Origin: Chelydra serpentina
Lineage: Eukaryota; Chordata; Testudines; Chelydridae
Assembly (NCBI GenBank): GCA_037349315.1
Contig: JBAIAC010000001.1
Span: forward strand, 37,510,001-37,574,000
DNA: 64,000 bases
Direction of reading: 5' to 3'
The notes under the pieces were generated by a model that was not told the DNA's origin, ran no database searches, and saw only the letters and a list, made by a program, of their open reading frames with translations. Each line of letters opens with the position of its first letter. The first letter of the stretch is position 1. Both the position numbers and the translations under genes were made by a program. Positions 25,501 through 40,500 of the stretch are shown piece after piece.

Positions 25501-28500
25501 TATTTTGCTTCAGTCATCACTAAAAAGGTTAATTGTGACCAGATACCACGCCAGGAAGCATTGCAAGCACTTTAGAAGACAGGATTAGAATTCAAAATGA
25601 TTTTGACAAATTAGAGAACTGGTCTGAAATCAGTAAAATAAAATCAATAAAGGAAGGAAAAAATTAGATGCCCAACTGCTGAAAAGGATCTGACGGTTAT
25701 AGTGGATCACAGATTGAATACGAGTCAATGATGTGATGCAGTTGTGAAAAAGACTAATATTCTGTGGTGTATTAACAGGAATATATGTAAGACAGGGGAG
25801 TTAACTGTCCCATTTTGCTTGACACTGGTGGGGCCTCAGCTGGAGTACTGTCTCCAATTCTGGGCACCACAAATTAGGAAAGATGGAGATAAATTGGAAA
25901 CTCCAGAGGAGAGCAACAAAAATGATAAACGTTTTAGAAAACCTGACCTCTGTGGTAAGGTTAAAAAAAAACTGGGCACATTTAGTCATGAGTAAAGATG
26001 AGTGATTGGGGACCTGATAACAGTCTTTAAATATGTTAAAAGCAAAAGCCAGTGTTTATTTTGTTTCATAATACCTACCTCCTTAAAACATGGTGAAGGG
26101 TTTCTGATTTGTTCAAGCATAGCCCACTTGACTGTTGCCTGTCGTATATTTCCATCATATTCTCTGGAACTCTGTGTACCACTGGGAGTACCTCTAGATC
26201 TTTCATATCCCGGTTCATTAAAATAAGGTTCTGCTACCAATATGAGGGACTGGACAGACACCAACACCTGTGGAGAGAAGCAGTTAAATGAATAAATGAA
26301 AAATAATTCAGCCCATTACATAGTGACCACCACTTGTTTTTAAAATACATTATCTATTAAAAGTTTTGTCTTCATTACAAGAAATATTTTATGACAAATT
26401 AATGTATGTTGTAAAATATGAATATTTCGTATGAGTGGGGAATTGTGGTAAATATCCATTCCATCTGAAACAATTACCATACTTATACTAAAAATCATCA
26501 TCCACATAACTGTAAATCTAGTTCAAAGAAAAAATAAATTAGAAAACTATAAGAACATAAATATGTAGCTACATATTACTTCCAGAGCTAAACATTTTTT
26601 GAATAAATTGGCCTGGCCCATGTGGATTTTTAAGCAGTTTGAACAAACTAACAATGGTTTCTCTTATTACATTAAAAACTTAATCATTGTTAGTTTGTTC
26701 AAACTGCTTAAAAATCCATAATCAATGGAGGTAAAAATTCTAGCTTTCAGGTCCAATCATAGCACAGATGCAGCACATAGATTTTGAGACTAAAAGCCAA
26801 GCACTGTAAGTATAAACTGAATATTTATAAATTGAAAGAGTATAGACGTTACAAAACACACATTAAGGGCTGGTCTACACTAGCCCCGAAATTCAAACTA
26901 AGATACGCGACTTCAGCTACGTGAATAACGTAGCTGAAGTCGAACTATTTTAGTTCGAATGAAAAAGCACTTACCCGGGGTCCACACGCGGCGCGCAGGC
27001 TCCCCCGTCGACTCCGCCTACTCTGTTCGTCGAGCTGGATTACCAGCGTCGACGAGGGAGCACTTCCTGGTTCGATTTATCGCGTCTAGACAAGACGCGA
27101 TAAATCGAACCCAGAACATCGATCCCGCGCCTCCGACTGGACGCGTAAGTATAGACGTACCCTAAATAGCTGAAGTGCAACTGCTTCACTATTACTACCT
27201 GTCACACCCGGATTCAGGATTCTGTGGTTTTTCTGCAACATCTCCTGATATTGCAACACCTAAAGCAGGTCTCCCTAAATTAGCTTAGCTCTAATGCCAT
27301 GGTTAATTACTACAGAAGAAACTCAGCTCTTCACAGAACAAAAGCAGCTTAAAAATTAACTTTCAAAGTAGTTACAAACAAACAAACAAAAAGTTCTGTA
27401 GGAAATACAAACTCGATGTTCAGTAAGCTGACTGCACATTCACTATTCATTTTATTGAAATTTATATACACACAAAAGGTATCTAACCATATGCACTAGG
27501 TAATCCTCAAAAAAACCTCAGAAGTACCTACATGAGACACAACACTCCAACATACCTAACGTGCAGTAGTAACATTTAGTTAGACCCATGTCCAGCAATC
27601 AGATATTTAATGCTAAACCCCCTCTCTAAAAATTCACCATCCTCACAATTCTCCCTTATTTTCAAATGCCTGGATAAATTTTGGCTGAAAGAAATATAAA
27701 TTTAACACCCAATCAAAATGCAGGATTACTGAGAAAATTTCTGAACACTTTTGGCACAAGAAGCCTACTAACACAAATTGCTGAAAATTATTATTTTAAA
27801 ATTAAGAAAGACTGATAAACATTTTAATGTGTAAATGCCTACGAACTGCAACTCTAAATATTTGTTTAGGTATCTAAGTGGCCTAATTTTCAAAGGCGCC
27901 GAGTGCTTGCCTATCACACTGAAGTCAGTATTAGCTGAAGGAACTCAGCACTGAAAATTAGGTATTTATTTAGGTGTCCTAATATGGATTTAGGTGTTTA
28001 ACTCTAGGCATGCAAGTTTGCAACTTCTGATCAGTATCTAGTGCAAAATTATAACCGTACGTCTAAGTAAATGGAAGCAAGTTAGTTTCAGTGGAATTCC
28101 CTATGTAACTTACTACCACAAAACACTATACTCCATTTGACATGAAAAAAAAGCTTTGAAATTTAGGTGCAAAGAAACCATTTAAAAGAATAAGTAGATG
28201 TCTGATCACTCTTTTTAAAAGAAAAAAGTATTATTTCAAAGGTTTTAGATCTACTGATATTATATTAGCTATATAATGCAACTTGGTACTTTAATTATTT
28301 ATTTGTAAAGATTATGGTTAACTGAAAGGGCCCAATATTTTTTTCAGACACACAAAACAAATATGGGGGCAGAATTTGGCCTCGACTTCTCTCTTTTCAC
28401 CATCTGAACAAGAAGAAACTCAATTCTTATTTGGAACAGAAGTTTAAACAATCATTTTAAAATATTTTAATGAAGTATCAGGTGAATGAAATTAGATTTT

Positions 28501-31500
28501 TGTAGATCCATTCTCATTATTATTACATCTCTGATGATCTGGAGGTCCGTCTAGCATGTGATAACACAAGTAGGAGTGGGTGAACTTATTTTGACCAAAA
28601 TGATTCTTATTATTGAATCATTTGCACCAAGAAGAAATGAAGAAGGTGAGCTGAGGGACAGCACAGTCTAGTGGGCTGAGCAGGGGACTGGAATCTAAGA
28701 ACATCTGAGTTATAGTCTCATTTAGCTTTTAATTCACTGACTGATCTTGAGCATACTGCTTAAATCTTTCCATGACTCAGTTTCTCCATCTCACCTCTAC
28801 CTCTGTCACGGGCTGTTTATGTATTTAGCAGTTCAAACATGTTAAATGCTATTACAACATATTGTATAATCAGAACTGCTAAACAGAACCTCTATAAAAG
28901 TTAGCTGCCATTGCTGCATACGAAATAAATACTTGTGAGCTTCCATTGAGGTACTTTTCTAATGCAGAAACTGTGTTATGTTTTCATCTCTATATTAACA
29001 TCAAAAGTCATTTTTCTTCAAATAAAAATTCTTGTGTTTGTTGAATAAAAGTTAGACTATATTCATCAAAAATGTAGGCTAACAAACATGGATTCCCCCC
29101 TCCCCACAAGAATCAAGAGATACCAAAAAAGGTGTGTGTTTCTATGTGTGTTTTTTTAAGATTTATTATGAGGTTGTTGTCTTGCTATCTAGTTCTTTCA
29201 GTATCAGATCTTAAGTTGAGTCAGTTTATGGTTGTCCTACCTAATGGATGTCATGTTTCATATAAAAAAGAAAAAGCTATTTTATTTTGGGTTCTGTTTA
29301 TCTATAAAATTGTGGTTTTTCTATTACAATAAAGAGTGGAATTTTCACAAGTGCTTAGAGTCAGCCTAATGCAGCTCTCCCTGAAGTCAATGGGAGCTGA
29401 GTTAGGCCAATTCTGAAAGTGTTTGAAAAATCCCACCCCAAAATGCTCCATGTCAAAACTTGTCATAAAATCAGTGTTGAATTCATAGGACTCACTATAT
29501 AAAAGAACACAAAAAAACCTCTCCCATATCTACTGTTCAAATATCTTACATTCTGGGTATTTTAAAATTTAGACATAGTAGACACTGAATAGATATTAGC
29601 TATTCATGGCTTTGAACATTATGTACAGTCCTAATTAATAAGATTTGCTGCTGTATATTATGTTTTCAGCTACCTAAAAATCTCCGAACTGAATTTTCCA
29701 CTTTCATCTGTGTTAGAAAATTATAAACTCCTGAAACATTCTGGGTGGTCTGACAATTGTTTGATCTTTGAACCAGGAAAACATTTAGTGCCTAATTGTT
29801 TCCAAGCAATTTATTTAGTCCTGCCGTTGCTTTCCATTTAATAGCTATGAAGTATTTTTATTCCTCACAGTGAAGAAATTTTACAACCGTGTTCTCTTAC
29901 TACCTTCAAAATGAAACCCTGATAAAATAACCAGCAGACCATGGATTTCAATATAAAATTACAAACTATTTCTAAACTAGGTTTCTTTGTAACAATCAAA
30001 TCTAATATTCTACAGAAACATACCGCTAATGATCGCCTCCCCTCTCCCAGATGTAATCTGTAATTACATAAGTGAATAAAGAAAACGTCTGTTGGACTAA
30101 ATTAATCTAAACCAAATGAGGATAAAAGGCCTCTGGTGAACACAGGGTTTCTATCATACGCACCTTTATCCATTAAGTTTTAGTTAACGTTTTCCAAACG
30201 TTCAGTTTATCCTATTTTTCATCAATTAATGTTTACAAAGTAATTTGAAAATGCAAAGAATTATGGCCCAGATGGTCTCTATGTATGAAAAACCTAGTCT
30301 GGAGAACAATTTTGTCCAGAAAAAGCTAGTTACAGTACAAGATTACCTCCGATATGATCAGTATATAGGAATGAAAGCCAAGGCCTAATGGGAAGGACCT
30401 GGGGCAGAAAACCACCCTGTAGAAGAGAAAAACCACTTTGAGGTAAGGAAGGAATCAAGTGAGTGCCTGGAAACCCGAACAAGCCATTTGAGTTCATTAA
30501 CAGACTTCTCTATAGTTTTTATTTTGCATGTGTGTAACAACTGGTGAATTCATACAGGCTTTGTATTAAATTTTCATAATATTCTGCGTAAGTGTCTGTT
30601 TTATGTTCATCAACTGCAAAATCCCATGCTTCCTGGTAATTGCTGGATTATTTTTAATCCCATTCATTGCTGTTGTTAATATATGAGGTTTATTCAGTTG
30701 ATTTATTAGCAGGTTTTGGAAGAGCTTCTGTATAGTTATAAATATGGATAGCACATATTTCCTTTTTCATTTTCCCATCCATTTCTTACTATTTATGATA
30801 ATATGAATTTTGGAGGCTGCTTTGCGTTCAACATAAAACCATGATATAGATGTTAAATGATTCCTGCAAGATAAGAGCTCAATCTCCCATCTTTTACGTG
30901 CCTAGCCAAAATCAACACTTGGATGAAAAGCAACTGTCTACAGCTAAGCCAAGACAGGCTGAAATAATGTGGGTAGGAAGAGGGAAGCACTTTGAAGAAT
31001 TTGCCTCCTCTATAATGTTTCTCACTAGAGAGAGCAATTGCCTTCAAATGGTTCAGTCAGTTTGCAGTCTGAGTGCTCTTTTGGACTCCTCCGTACTACT
31101 AGATGTCCAACTAGCCCCTGCAGCAATTTCTGCCAACTTTCAGGTGCAGACCAGACCAGCACTTCCTGTATGATCTCCAGGCTTGATTACTGAAACTCAA
31201 ATATAGGAGTGAAGCCACACACCCTGAAAAAGTTCCAGCTGGTACAAAATGTCCATTCTGCTTAGCAACACAACTGACTGTAAGCAATCACCCCAGTGCT
31301 CTCCTTTCTGTGCTGACTCCCCACAGGGTTCAGAGTCCAGTTCATGGTCTGTCCAAATATTCTAAACTCTCCAATGAAATTGGCTCTCACTGATTTAGTT
31401 GGGGATTGGATCCTGCTTTGAGCAGAGGGTTGGACTAAATGACCTCCTGAGGTCCCTTCCAACCCTGATATTCTATGATTCTACCTGAGAAACTGCTTCT

Positions 31501-34500
31501 CCCTGAGACCATGAGCTCCCATGGCAGCTAAGATGCAACTGTTGACCAACAGGGGGAGGCTTATGAGTGCAGGAGACAGAACTTTCACAGACTCTGCTCC
31601 TAGACTATGGAACTCACCCCTACAAGAAATGAGAATGACCCGTGAGTTACCTGTTTCAGAACTAAATGTAAAAATTTATTTCTCTGGCTTCACTTTTCCT
31701 CAATAATTTCTTCCCTCCCCCACATAGACACAATTATAAACAAGCAAGAAAAGCCAACTAACATATATTTCTTCTACAGACTTGGAAGGAAGGAAGAAAA
31801 AATGCTACTCCTATTTTTGTACAACTGGGAGGCAATCAGATACGACTAGTGATGGGAGCCATTTAAGTACCTATATAGTGCCTCTCATTTGGCGGGAGGG
31901 GGGGAAATCACACACTGAAGAATTTCTTTACATGCAGTTGGATATTCTGTATCTGTTATGCCAAGGGCCTCAAATTTAAGAATTATTCAACAGCCTAGAC
32001 AAGAGAGAGTCATGTTATCATTTATTAGCATGAACACATGGGGTGCTGCACACTTCATGTGTCATTAGGCTGATAATGTTCCAGTAACTCAGTAAGCTTT
32101 TCACCTGATTGTGGTAATTTTTAGACTTTTTAGCAAAATAATCACACTTTGGGGCTAGTTAATAATAGAAATCTATTTATCAAATGTAAATGGTCAAATT
32201 AGGACACAAAAGCTGATCACAAATACTATAATACTAGTTAACACACCTGTAACAATTAAGTATTGACAATCATTATCTATCTGCACACTTTACATGAAAA
32301 GATTGTTATGCTTATCAGTTACGATAGTCTCGCCTCTGGTCTAGAAGGAAGATCAATTTTACCGTAGATTTCACACTTTACTACCAGTCTCCCTTGTGAT
32401 ACTGCCAGATGATGTGTGACAATTATATGTTTTTCCACAATTATTACTATATGTCCAGTCATATTCACTCTTTTAAGGAGAGGGAATATTGTGAGAATCA
32501 GAAATCTCTTTACAGTCAGAGTGATTTTGTTGAATTACCTCCCCTATAACTTCTTATTCAACAACAGTCCCCAGGGCGTTGTGTATTCATATTTTGATAC
32601 TGTCAGAAAGAGAAACTTTCCAAAATCACCACAGAATCTAGATTTCATTGAAGCAGATAGTAAAACCCTATGTCTCAATAAAAATATAACAGATATCGTA
32701 GAATACATGGTACCGCTCTCCTGATGTTCGAGAAGAATCGCAAGCCTTAACTGTTTAAAAAACAACAACTACACCCCCGCCCCTCCAAACTGGACTTTTC
32801 CACTTAGATATTTATAGAATGTTTTCTTATGTTACATTTCAACCTTCTGAAATTATTTTCTAAAGTTAATCCTTTATCTACCGTGCTACTTTACTATCCA
32901 ATCCCATACACAGCACAAAAAATATGAAGTTAAAAAACATGGATTCTTGCAGAGAAGAAAATCTCTCTCTACCAAGATGCTAAAGAAGGTAATTTGCAGA
33001 AAACAATGGCATTCTGAAGCAATTATGTCCATGTTAAAAAAACCAAATACCCTCTTAACTGGTACTATGCTTTGCAGTCATTTCAAAATGCTAATTAGAT
33101 GGCTCGGTGGAAAACTAAACTTATCAGCAAAATTGAAATTATGTATTTTCCCCCAGAACATTTCTTTTATCGAAAAATATTAGCAAAAGCATTAGCAAAA
33201 ACTTATTTACAAGCATTATTGGCCATGAATCTGGTTAACTCCCTATAGTCAGAAACCAGTATTCTTTATTAAATGCCCAATTATAGCTGCCTTTAAGAGT
33301 GTATTAAAATGAGTTAACCAAGGCTGCCTTTAGCATTCTGAAAACTAATAACTATATGTTAGAGCATTGTGCTAATTTTTGTTTAAAAACAGGAATTACC
33401 TATTCCTGTGAAATCAAATGTAGATGATCTACACTGTACAATAACAATTTATCCTATGTCTTGTATAATTCATTCGTCACACAGATTCTGCACATCTTCC
33501 CACAATATATGAAAAAAGAGGGACCCAAACCTTTGGCTATAGATATAAATATAAAATATATGCAGGCTCACTCACACATTCTCATAGTTTATGCTGCTTG
33601 TAAACAGATTTTTGTATACTCAGAAGCGAATGTACAATGCATACGCCACCAAGAAATAAGAGTAAAAAACCCCAACTAAAAATAGAAACAAGTTCAAGAA
33701 AAAAAGACCCCATGACCTCTTGGGAAGGAAATAAGTGAGACAAGGCTGGAGAGCTAGGCCTTTTCCTACAACACTGAGAAGCCTAATGAGGGAAACAAGG
33801 AACCTGCCACAACACCATAGGCTGGTAAGGCACAAGAAGATCATCCCAGACGGCACTGTGCCCAATGAAATTGTCCCTGAAACCAAAAGCCCATAATGGG
33901 GGACCAACTAGCTTCTTGATCTATCCAGAGATAAACTAGCCCTCAAAACTGGTAAATCTAGGCATTAGCACTAGGGAAGTGAGGTCAGCATCAAGAGAAG
34001 AAGCAGATGGTGTCTTCAGCATCTGCATTGGAGAGAGAGAACATTTAGAACCAAAACTTCCAGCAGCAAGGACTGGTCCCATCTCTGATTCATAAAATGC
34101 CTTTTCTTGTTACAGTGCTTGATTCCCCAGGCATCAAGCAATTCTCATTTCTCCACTTTCTCTTAACTTTATGCTTTACAGCAGAGAACAGAAGTTTCCA
34201 GGGCCTCCCACAAATTTAGAAGGAACTAGAGATGGCTGATCACTTACTGCTATTCTGAGAGGATTGAACCTCTGTAGCTTTCTCTAGTGCTGCAAGTGTA
34301 ATTGGGGGGAGGGATAGCTCAGTGGTTTGAGCATTGGCCTGCTCGAGTTCAATCCTTGAGGGGGCCATTTAGGGATCTGGGGGTAAAAATCTGTCAGGGG
34401 ACAGTACTTGGTCCTGCTAGTGAAGGCAGGGGACTGGACTCGATGACCTTTCAAGGTCCTTCCAGTTCTAGGAGATGGGCATCTCTCTCTCGATACAATT

Positions 34501-37500
34501 GGCACCAACCTTTGAGGTTTCACCAGGCACAGGCAGAGTCACTGAGGAAGGCCCTAGCATTTAAAGAGCAGCACCAGCCAACTCCACCAACTTTGGAGCT
34601 GGAGAATGGGTCAAGAAAGGCCTTGGTGCAGCAATAGCAGGAATCCCAGAGGACTGACTCTCCCTTTTCTCAGAATCATAGTAGCTATAATGTTCTGTGG
34701 ATACAATTTAAGCAGTGACTGTGTAGAATATTTCAACACCTTTATGAACATTCCCCTTTTATTTTTACTGTTCATGTGTTACAAAAAGAATAAGGTTTCC
34801 CTAGCCTTCTTTCTGAAGTCTGAAACCCAATTTTGTATTCTCAGATCAGGGACTGTATCTGTTTCCAAGATATATAAAAAGTATTGGTTACTTTCACATA
34901 ATTTCTTTTGTCCATTTCTTTACAACTTGTGGATCTATCTTTTCTGGCTCTGCTAATACGTAGTTAATTTTATGAGGTTTTATTGAAACTTTGGCATCCT
35001 CTGAACGGTCACCTGTATTTGCTTGCTCATAATTCCTCTTTCCGTTTTTGTTTAAAATTGGAAAGGTAGTTTACTATCTTCAGCCAGCCTGGATTCCTCC
35101 ATTATTTATTCCTCTGACTCTTGAAAGAGATCTCAAAGAGAGGTCTTATTTTTGACTTAACTCTACTCTATCTGTAGGTTTCATCTGAAGTCTGGTTTGT
35201 TTGTTTTTTGGGATCTCCAAAACAAGCACCACATTTCACCACTGGAAGACCCCTAACAGACCTATTGAAGTTAAACTTCTCTCTGAAAACTGTTTCTCCA
35301 CTGTTGTGACAAGTAACACTTAACATGGTTGTAACTGGAACATTAGAGGGAAAAAAACCCTCTATTTTAGTCAGTTAGTTTACTCTGCTTTTGACAACAC
35401 TCTGTACAATCATTTTTACTGGTTTTCCTGTTAATGTGAATGCTTCATATACAATAGAAATAGAAAAAATTAAAAGACAGGAAAATGTGGCAGGGGCAAC
35501 TACTGAGGTACATGAAATTACTTTAGCTTAAGTTTTGAATTTTTCTTGATTTTAAGTTGACAGTTCCCCTGTAACTAGTAAATACACACACACACACACT
35601 TACACTATGTAAATTTAAGCATGTGTGTAAATCTTTGCATGACTGGGGTCTAATTTCAGACCTCCAATCCCCGGAAGGGAAAATACCTCCATAAATCTAC
35701 ATGGGGGAAGTTGAGCAAATGCTTGAATATAAGTCAGCTTGCTATGCACTAAGCCTCAATTATTATCAGAATGACTTTCTCCTCATATAAAAGCATTGTA
35801 TGTTAAATTGTCAAAATATTCACTATGCTTTTAGCTTCTCTTATGAAGTAAAGTAGGATGTCAAGCCAGGTTCCCAGAGACAAAAGCTAGCATATAAACA
35901 GTAATGTTTCCACTGCCTTCCATGGTTAGTGGGTAGGAGTCCTCCCTCACCCTTTCTGTGTCCAGATATCTCCCTCTATTTCTACCCTTCCACCCTCAAA
36001 GGCCATAACTGCCATCCTTCTTTCAGCCAAGGAGAAATGAACTGGGACTGCTTCCAGAACCTGTCAGTGCAGGGGCAAGGGATAGCTCTTGAGTAATAAT
36101 TTTCCTTGGCTATGCTGTTCTTGCTTCTTCTGAGGCCAGGTCTACACTACAGACCTATATTGGTAAAACTATGTCACTCAGGGGTGTGAAAAATCCACAC
36201 TCCCAAGGGACGTAGTTATACCGACCTAACCCCTCCCACCCACACTTAGACAGAGCTATGTAAATGGGAGAGCTTCTCCCATGGACACAGCAACCACTTC
36301 TCAGGGAGGTGGATTAACTATGCCAATGGGAGAAGCTCTCGTGTTGGCGTAGCAGCGTCTTCACTAAAGTGCTACAGTGGCGCAGTCACACACATAAAAA
36401 CAAGCCCTCAAAGTACACTGAATTAAAAGATTTAACTAGATCAAGGTTGCCAGTAATTTACATTTAACTCTTGAGCACAAGAAGTTAGGATTTCCCAAGA
36501 GTAACAAACTCTGACTGTCAAGTCCTGACATTTATAAAACAGATACAGATTTAGATTTTCTCTTTTCCAAAGGTGCTAGCCTCATGAATATTTGAATACA
36601 CAGGTATTCACATTATTAGTTACAGTGCTGTAATTCAACAAGCTACTTTCTTTTGCTATTTGCAGCTGTTAAGAGATACTAGAACAAGTCATACTATGGC
36701 CAGCTATAAGAAGATGGTTTTGCTAAATCCATATTAGTATTTTATTTTGGGGACTGTAGCTGCTAGGTGGAAATAAGGATTGTTATAGTATCCCATACAG
36801 CTTTTGGGTGCAATGAGTGAATGTTTACATAGAAGAAATCAATGATAAGAAGGTCGGACTCAGTGTGGGACATTTACAGCACATTCCATTCCAAAATAAT
36901 AAGAAATCTAATTGATGACCAACAGTCATTAAATTTTCTACAGCACTTTCATTGTTCAGTGAGGGGCTCGTAGTTAGCCACATATTCCCACAGGCAAAGG
37001 GAAAACCAAGACATTTCTTTTGTCTGTGGTATTTTATGAAGAAAAAAGTTGTTTAAAGTTCTAAGGTAGAAAAACTAAGGAAAGAGCAGACATTTTTCAG
37101 ATGTTTATTTGTTCTTACTCAACGTGTTTTGAAGAGGAGGAAAAAATGCTTACTTGCAAAAAACTTGAAGTCTGGGGATTCCACTTTTCTTCTGGTCTTC
37201 CATGCCATGTGTTAAGTATGCTTAAACAGACCTGTAGATAAAAATTTTAATAAGATAGAACATAAAATTCACAGGAACAAACTCTGCATAGTTAAATTAA
37301 CATGACGTTTAGACTTAAAACAATATTTTAAAACTAATAGGAATTTGTAGGGCATCAAAATATACTGTGAACTATGACAGATTAGATCTTTTTGAATATC
37401 AAACTTTGAAATGGTAATCAAATTAAACTATACAAATTATTGACAAAGTTCTACTAGGACAGTATGCTAGCAAATGAGTGAAACAGAGAAATTAAAAAAA

Positions 37501-40500
37501 AAAAAAAAAAGAGAAAAAAGTCTCAAACTCTGGAGGTTCCAAAACATATGCATCACACAAATGCAATATCTCTGAGAATGTAATGACTTCTTCCCTGCCT
37601 TCCCTTAAAAAAACATGGTTTTTTAAAAAAAGGAAAAGAAAACTATTAAGCCAAACAGTATAGGTGAACGCTATCTCACACACTCATATCAAGAGAGCAT
37701 GAACATCCTTGAATGCTTATGACGGATATGGACTCTGTTTTTCAACAGCACTTTTGTATTGAAGACAGGGGAATGTCTGAAACTAGATCCAAGACTGGAA
37801 TAAAATCAAGGAAAGGGATTGAGTAGGGGTCTATGAGAGTAGGAGTTCAAGGATTTCCTGAGTGTCAGAGTTTCTGCCCAAATGAAGGCCATTCCTTAAA
37901 TCCCATACACTGAAAAGGAGCCTCCCTCAAGCGTTCTAAAATATTGTCAGGTGCCACCTGAGAGGTGGCAACATGCAATGGCAGGTGAGCATTGTCAACA
38001 GAGTCCCAGAAGCGTGTCTGCTTTAAGCAGCCTCTTTCAGAGTCCCTGTAGAAGCCGTGGAGGAAACTCAAGTGTGATGAATATTAGAAGTTATACAAGA
38101 GTAGTTTATGGAGAATAAACAGTTTCCATTCCTCTTTCACATGCAATCCCCACCCTGGGACCTATGAAGGAATCCCACCAGTGAGTGTCCCCAGATTATT
38201 TTGAGGACCCCTCTTGAAAATTTCCACTGGAGAATGGAAGAATTAGCTGCTTATTGGAGTCTGAGGAATATTATTGCTAGGGTTCTTAAGTATATCTATC
38301 TATTTACCTATCTTAGGTAATTATGTGGCCTCCATTACCAAAGTATTTGATTCTCTCAACAGCCCAGTGAGGCAGAGAAGTACTACTGTCCCTATTTTAC
38401 AAAATGGGCAACTGAGGCGGAGAGACTAAGAGGAAAATTTCCAAAAGCACCTGAATGACTTGGCCTAAATCCCATTTTCAAAAATGATCTGGCAATTTAG
38501 GAACACAAGTCCCTTGACTTTCAATAAGACTTATGTTTTCAAAATTTTACGTGGAGATATTTAGGAGCCTAAATCCCATTTTCAAAAGTGACTTGGGCTC
38601 TTTGGATACTGACAACATAACACAAGTGCTCAGCCTATGAAATCTGGTGAGGAGGATGGAAAAGATGACAACCTTCAAGTGAGGTTTGCAGTTCTCCCCC
38701 TCAGATATGTTTGGATTTAAAAAAAATATATTTCCCAATTGTTGCAATCTGGTCCATACCATAGGGAAAAAAAGCCCCAGGGTAAGTCATCTCTGGCAGT
38801 ATCCAGAGAGGGGGTGAATTCCATTAGTAATACGGAAATCAACCCAATTTATCTTCAGTTTGGAAGGCAAATTTTAACAAGAAGCTTCTGAGAGCTTTTG
38901 AGAACCCTCACCAACATATAACTAGTCAAGAACAGCTGATAACCTTGGCTTCGAGGAGGAAAAATAAATTAGCACTTCTGCATATATAATGCATAAAATA
39001 AAAAATAAAAAAAGATTAATAATGTATACATAGTACAATTAATGATAAACTGCATATTTATTAAAAGTTCTCTCTCTCATGCAAAGGCAGAACACAAATT
39101 CTGGCTGTATGAAACTTGCAAATTTCATACTTCCTTTCCTGGTTTGCTCTTCCTCTGGTCAGTTGCTGTGAGTTACAGTAGAGAAATTTAAAATAACCTT
39201 TACCTCTAAAGTGCAGATTAACCATGAGCAAGTACAGGCACAAGCAAGATTCTTGTCCATTTCACTTTGTTGCTAGCACAACACAAAGCAGGGCAGACAG
39301 ACATACCAAGAAGTATACTTGAATATTGCATTTCATCATGAGAACTAAGTTCAATGCACATTACCTTGCCATCATTGTAAAGGTTTGGATTAAATCTCAC
39401 ACTATGGCCCCCGGTTGTTTCCAGATTCACAAGTGGAGGTGAATTAGGATAGTCTTGTGGAAAATATACGTCAAATTCAAAGCAACCATTTGCATAAGGG
39501 GTGTCTGCTGGGCCAGTTATGAGCACCTATCATATAAAAAGAAATGTGACAAATTGTAGTTTTAAACATTTTATAATTGGTATCTTGAGAGGTTACAGGA
39601 TAAATTTATTTTTAACCTCCAGTTCTACTTTGAAAATAATACCTACATAAAAATGTCATCGTCTTACAAATCTGTCTAACCTGGTTGCGTTAGTGACTAA
39701 TCTAAGGGTACGTCTATACTCACCCGTCGCGTCGGAGGAGTCCAATCGATCTTCTGGGTTCGATTTATCGCGTCTTGTCTAGACGCGATAAATCGAACCA
39801 GGAAGTGCTCCCCTGTCGACGCTGGTAATCCTGCTCCACGAACGGAGCAGGCGGAGTCGACGGGGGAGCCTGCGCGCCGCGTGTGGACCACAGGTAAGTT
39901 CGAACTAAGAGACATCGACTTGCGTATCTTAGTTCGACAGGGGGGTTTAGTGTAGACCAGCCCTAAGTTGTTAATGCCTCTCTCTTCTGGTAGCATTACC
40001 CATCCAAAGCAATTGAGAGGAAGCTAAGCCTACTCCTTTTTTGTACATCATTAATAGATTGTTTACTAATACCAATTACAGGGTCATTCCGAGTGTCTAC
40101 ACTGCAGTTAAACACCCTTGCTTGGTGCATGTCAGCTGACTCAGGCTCACAGGGCTTGAACGACAGGGCTGTTTAACTGAGATGCAGATGTTCAGGATTG
40201 GACTGGAGCATAGGCTCTGGGACCCTGCAAGGGGGAAGGGTCCCAGGGCCAGCCTGAGCCCAAATGTCTACACCTCAGTCAAACAGACCATAGCCTGAGT
40301 CCTGTGAGCATGTCAGCTGCCATGAGCCAGCCACAGGTGTTCAACTGAAGTGTAGATATACCCTTAGTTACACCTCTACAAGCCCACTGAAGGCAGTGGG
40401 GCTGCACAGGAGCCACTAATGGTATATTTTGAATGTAATGGGGTTGCACGAGTATGGCAAATTTTGGCCTGCAGAAACTATTGCTAGTGACGAAGAGGAG

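Larger units (their letters stand above)
12386..26078 (-). other. BIRC6 13.7-kb intron
   Basis: Largest intron in the window. In plus-strand order it holds a hAT-like element (12496-13164), a Harbinger-like MITE (13800-14478), another hAT-like element (15621-15903), a MIR-like SINE (16028-16250), a possible LTR remnant (16860-17080), a second large MITE (18753-19466), Penelope-like sequence (19905-20750, with a nested piece), a fold-back insertion (21205-21390) and a CR1 (24362-26043). The stretch 21400-24360 shows nothing I recognise. Confidence 0.9.
26268..37153 (-). other. BIRC6 10.9-kb intron
   Basis: AT-rich intron. It contains a perfect 34-bp inverted repeat (26623-26718), a Harbinger-like MITE (26867-27162), a MIR-like SINE (28655-28870), a palindromic repeat (29335-29440), a LINE C-terminal remnant split by a SINE tail (31065-31710), a tRNA-headed SINE (34304-34482), a CA repeat (35583-35599) and a further MITE (36134-36407). 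From 29450 to 31060, and 31720 to 34300, I see nothing recognisable. Confidence 0.9.

Noticed and set aside
26959..27165. Frame at 26959-27165 (plus) and a similar one at 39697-39996 (minus) encode similar peptides
   Set aside because: The similarity arises because both lie in copies of the same MITE. Neither has a domain or splice context, so it is not a gene family.
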